NCBI GenBank assembly: GCA_017442465.1
Contig: JAFRZQ010000105.1
Coordinates: forward strand, 1-9,618
Direction: 5' to 3'
Length of the DNA stretch: 9,618 nucleotides
Source: Anaerotignum sp.
Lineage (GTDB): Bacteria > Bacillota > Clostridia > Lachnospirales > Anaerotignaceae
Shown: positions 7,282-9,618 of the stretch, one piece after another
Layout: every line of letters begins with the position of its first letter
How positions within the stretch are numbered: position 1 is the stretch's first letter
Position numbers and translations under genes: made by a program
Notes under the pieces: generated by a model
The model's database searches: none
What the model was told of the DNA's origin: nothing
The model's input: the letters and a program-made list of their open reading frames with translations, nothing else

Positions 7282-7952
7282 ACTTTCCCACCTACTTTAT
7301 AACCTACACCACGAACGGTTTCGATATATTCCCCGCAGACACCCAGCTTCTGGCGCAGGGTTCGGATATGTACGTCTACGGTTCTGTTTTCTCCGTCAAA
7401 TTCATAACCCCAGACGCTGTTTAAGAGTTGATCGCGGGTCAGCACCTTGCCCTTGTTTTCCATAAGAAGGCACAAAAGGTCAAATTCCTTCAGGGTCAGG
7501 GTCACATTTTCTCCGTTTACCTTTACTTCATGTCTGGTTTTATTCACAGAAAGACCACCCACAACGATACTGTCGTCATCATCCTTTTCCACGCGGCGCA
7601 GCAGTGCTTTCACACGGGCAAGCAGTTCCATCATACTGAAAGGTTTTGCCACATAGTCGTCGGCGCCGTTTTCCAGCCCCATGACCTTATCGTATTCACT
7701 GCTTTTTGCCGTTAAAAGAATAATCGGCATTTTCTTTGTTTTCGGGTCGTTTCTCAGTTTTTTCAATATGCTGATGCCATCCTCTTCCGGCAGCATCAGG
7801 TCCAACAGCACCAGATCCGGCAACTGCATTTCCATTCCATGCCAAAAAGCGGAAGGCTTATCGAATCCTTCCGCCTGAAAACCTGTGCTCTGCAGGGTAT
7901 AGGCCACCAGTTCACGGATGCTGTTGTCATCTTCTACCAAATAAATCAGCAT
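7278..7952 (-). CDS. phoP: Phosphate-regulon response regulator PhoP/PhoB
   Basis: An OmpR-family DNA-binding regulator of 224 residues, the expected partner of PhoR. The receiver domain shows the acidic pocket (E7-D8-D9), phospho-acceptor D51 in LLDLMLP, T81 and K103 in AKPF. The winged-helix domain occupies about 130-223 and includes GENRTVDVHIRTLRQKLG and a final VRGVGYKV. The start chosen is ATG at 7952, since AAGGAG (7961-7966) is 8 nt upstream of it. A GTG at 7961 would add three residues, but it overlaps that ribosome binding site and leaves no room for it. The preceding HD gene's stop codon (7965-7967) touches this site. PhoP targets would be expected to include the pst promoter, which is outside the window to the right. 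Confidence 0.93.
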   Translation of the reverse strand: MLIYLVEDDNSIRELVAYTLQSTGFQAEGFDKPSAFWHGMEMQLPDLVLLDLMLPEEDGISILKKLRNDPKTKKMPIILLTAKSSEYDKVMGLENGADDYVAKPFSMMELLARVKALLRRVEKDDDDSIVVGGLSVNKTRHEVKVNGENVTLTLKEFDLLCLLMENKGKVLTRDQLLNSVWGYEFDGENRTVDVHIRTLRQKLGVCGEYIETVRGVGYKVGGKV

Positions 7953-7960
7953 TTCGCTCA

Positions 7961-7966
7961 CTCCTT
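7961..7966 (-). promoter_or_regulatory. Ribosome binding site deciding the phoP start
   Basis: The minus strand reads AAGGAG, 8 nt before ATG at 7952. It overlaps the GTG codon at 7961, which rules that codon out as the main start. It also overlaps the TAA stop of the upstream HD gene, so ribosomes ending there could restart on phoP. Confidence 0.8.
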
Positions 7967-8624
7967 AAATCAGGGACTGTTCATTGATCATCAGTTTGAA
8001 CGTCAACCCCAGTTTTTCTGCCGCCTTACGGCACATCACCATACGCTGTAAGAAAATTTCGAAATAATCCATGACAGAGCTGTAATGGGTATCAACAGAC
8101 AGCTTCAGTTTGATGAGGCTATGCTCCTGATTGATCTTCAGCACGGATTTTTCCACGGAATAATTTACCCTGTCGTGGATATCGAAGGTCTGCTGATCCT
8201 GATTGCGGACACGGCTGCGGCGTACGTCAGATTTATCCGCCAAGATGAGGGCTGCCGCAATATCATTTACGGGCACACCTGTACCTTCGTCATGGTTGCC
8301 GATGGCTGTGACGATGGTCGCCACATCCTCCGCGGGCATCCCCATTTCATCCAGAATGCGGAATGCCATGATGGCACCGGACTGGGCATGCTCGGAACGG
8401 TTGATCAGGTTACCGATGTCATGCAGATAGGCTGCGATCATGCCCATTTCCACATCATGGGCGGAATAACCCAGCGTTTCCAGAATATATCTTACCGTTT
8501 CCGCCACCCTTGTCACATGGGCAAAGGAATGCTCCGTAAAGCCCAGTGCTGCCAGGGATTCGTCCGCCCGCTGGATATATACCTTGATTGCTTCGCTTTG
8601 TCTGATTTTTTCGTAAATTTCCAA
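7965..8624 (-). CDS. HD-domain metal-dependent phosphohydrolase in the pst-pho operon
   Basis: A soluble 219-residue protein. The HD superfamily signature is complete: H36 (SFAHV), the H68-D69 doublet (AYLHDIGN), H79, H111 (GNHDEG) and D130 (LADKSD). These usually bind one or two divalent metals and hydrolyse phosphate esters of nucleotides. Residues about 150-219 form a separate region with an apparent strand-helix-strand pattern (IKLKLSVDTHYSSV onward), possibly a small ligand-binding or dimerisation domain. The start is TTG at 8624, with GAGGAG 9 nt upstream inside the last phoU codons; no ATG precedes the HD motif. It lies 3 nt after phoU and 12 nt before phoP, so it is co-expressed with phosphate signalling genes. 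Substrate is unknown; (p)ppGpp, cyclic dinucleotides, other nucleotides or a scaffold role are all possible. RelA/SpoT synthetase and GYP motifs are absent. Confidence 0.87.
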   Translation of the reverse strand: MEIYEKIRQSEAIKVYIQRADESLAALGFTEHSFAHVTRVAETVRYILETLGYSAHDVEMGMIAAYLHDIGNLINRSEHAQSGAIMAFRILDEMGMPAEDVATIVTAIGNHDEGTGVPVNDIAAALILADKSDVRRSRVRNQDQQTFDIHDRVNYSVEKSVLKINQEHSLIKLKLSVDTHYSSVMDYFEIFLQRMVMCRKAAEKLGLTFKLMINEQSLI

Positions 8625-8627
8625 ATT

Positions 8628-9287
8628 TTATCTCTCCTCTTCCGCCACGACGTGCTGCCCTGTGATGGAAAACTCGACCCATTCTGCGATATTGGTCGCA
8701 TGGTCACCGATACGTTCCAGATATTTGGCGATCATCAGAAGGTCGATACAGCATTCGCCGTTATTCTGATCTTCGCCGATCAGGCTGATCAGTTCCGTTT
8801 TCACCTGATCGAACAGATCATCCACCACATCGTCATATTTCATTACGGAACGAGCCAGTTCCAGATCCTTCTTTACAAAAGCATCTACAGCATCTGTTAC
8901 CATCTTTACTGCTGCCCTTGCCATATCCTGAATATGGAGTCTGCTCTGGGTGTCAAAATCACAGAGATTCGCCATGATCTCTGCAATATCCCCTGCCTGG
9001 TCGCCGATACGTTCCATATCGGAAATCATTTTCAGGGCAGAGGAAATGGCTCTCAGGTCTCTTGCCACAGGCTGCTGCTGCAGCAAAAGGCGCATACAGA
9101 AGGTCTCAATGTCCCGTTCCATTCTATCGATTTCGTTGTCTTTTTCAAAAACAGTCTGCACCACAGACTTATCATATCGGATGAGGGCAGAAACAGAAGC
9201 TGTGATGGCTTCTTCACACAAAGCCCCCATCTTGATCAGTTCCACATTCAGCTGCTCCAGCTGAGAATCAAAACGACTGCGTACCAT
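8628..9287 (-). CDS. phoU: Phosphate transport/signalling regulator PhoU
   Basis: An all-helical cytoplasmic protein of 219 residues, normal for PhoU. PhoU links the Pst phosphate transporter to PhoR, keeping the regulon off when phosphate is plentiful. The family's two repeated three-helix units are clear: MISDMERIGDQAGDIAE (87-103) and, in the second half, MIAKYLERIGDHATNIAEW (185-203). The ExxxD and ERIGD residues of these repeats bind metal clusters in known structures. The start is ATG at 9287, 3 nt after the pstB stop; a GGGAGG lies about 12 nt upstream inside the pstB end, rather far but usable by coupled ribosomes. Order pstB-phoU is the usual one. Confidence 0.96.
   Translation of the reverse strand: MVRSRFDSQLEQLNVELIKMGALCEEAITASVSALIRYDKSVVQTVFEKDNEIDRMERDIETFCMRLLLQQQPVARDLRAISSALKMISDMERIGDQAGDIAEIMANLCDFDTQSRLHIQDMARAAVKMVTDAVDAFVKKDLELARSVMKYDDVVDDLFDQVKTELISLIGEDQNNGECCIDLLMIAKYLERIGDHATNIAEWVEFSITGQHVVAEEER
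8634..8639 (-). promoter_or_regulatory. Ribosome binding site supporting the TTG start of the HD gene
   Basis: The minus strand reads GAGGAG, formed by two glutamate codons at the end of phoU, 9 nt before the TTG at 8624. It supports use of this rare start codon and coupled translation with phoU. Confidence 0.65.
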
Positions 9288-9290
9288 AAC

Positions 9291-9618
9291 TTAACCAAAC
9301 CTCCCTGTGATATAATCTTCTGTTCTCTTGTCTTTTGGCATGGAGAACAGGTTCTCTGTCTTGTCAAATTCCACCACTTCGCCAAGAAGGAAGAAGGCTG
9401 TGTTATCGGAGATACGCGTCGCCTGCTGCATGTTATGCGTCACCATGATAATAGTGTAATCTTTTTTCAGTTCCAATGCAAGTTCTTCGATTCTGGAAGT
9501 GGAAATGGGGTCCAGTGCGGACGTGGGTTCGTCCATCAGGAGGACTTCAGGCTGCACCGCCAGAGCACGGGCGATACAAAGTCTCTGCTGCTGCCCGCCG
9601 GACATACCCAGAGCATTC
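9291..9618 (-). CDS. pstB: Phosphate ABC transporter ATP-binding protein PstB, C-terminal part
   Basis: The C-terminal 108 or so residues of the ATPase of the high-affinity PstSCAB phosphate importer; the gene enters from the right edge. The visible sequence begins NALG and continues into the ABC signature MSGGQQQR. It then shows Walker B with catalytic glutamate (VLLMDEPTSALDP), the D-loop and the H-loop histidine (MVTHNMQQA). The tail, with FFLLGEVVEF and the ending EDYITGRFG, is typical of PstB. The Walker A motif lies outside the window. The methionine of MSGG at 9605 is internal, not a start. pstS, pstC and pstA are expected further right. Confidence 0.95.
   Translation of the reverse strand, partial: NALGMSGGQQQRLCIARALAVQPEVLLMDEPTSALDPISTSRIEELALELKKDYTIIMVTHNMQQATRISDNTAFFLLGEVVEFDKTENLFSMPKDKRTEDYITGRFG

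Overview
The window looks like chromosomal DNA from a strictly anaerobic, low-to-moderate-GC Gram-positive bacterium of the Clostridia, probably Lachnospiraceae or a close relative. The evidence is a group-B-type monomeric [FeFe] hydrogenase, AGGAGG-type ribosome binding sites with frequent TTG/GTG starts, VanR/VanS-like and PhoP/PhoR two-component systems, and intrinsic terminators. The species cannot be fixed from this sequence. No mobile element, CRISPR array, integrase or rRNA was seen.

Left part (1-2164, minus strand): an OmpR-family response regulator is followed, with a 26-nt overlap, by a multi-membrane-segment sensor histidine kinase. The kinase gene runs off the left edge before its catalytic domains. 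A 245-bp AT-rich intergenic region (2165-2409) carries an extended -10 promoter for the regulator on the minus strand, and a near-consensus promoter for a tRNA gene on the plus strand.

Middle (2410-5416): tRNA-Lys(TTT) with its own promoter and terminator is followed almost at once by a MATE-family efflux transporter, plus strand. The MATE gene converges on the [FeFe] hydrogenase (minus strand), and the two share one bidirectional terminator.

Right part (5454-9618, minus strand): a tightly packed phosphate signalling operon, read from right to left as pstB (partial), phoU, an HD-domain phosphohydrolase, phoP (response regulator), phoR (PAS-containing sensor kinase). Gaps are 3 nt, 3 nt, 12 nt and a 4-nt overlap, so translational coupling is likely throughout. 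A large stem-loop followed by a T-tract closes this operon, 38 nt before the hydrogenase start codon. The expected model is that PstB, as the ATPase of the phosphate ABC transporter, and PhoU report transport status to PhoR, which phosphorylates PhoP to control phosphate-starvation genes. The inserted HD hydrolase is the least explained member and the most interesting lead here. Otherwise the window is mostly ordinary core-genome content, and I do not see a clearly new multi-gene system.
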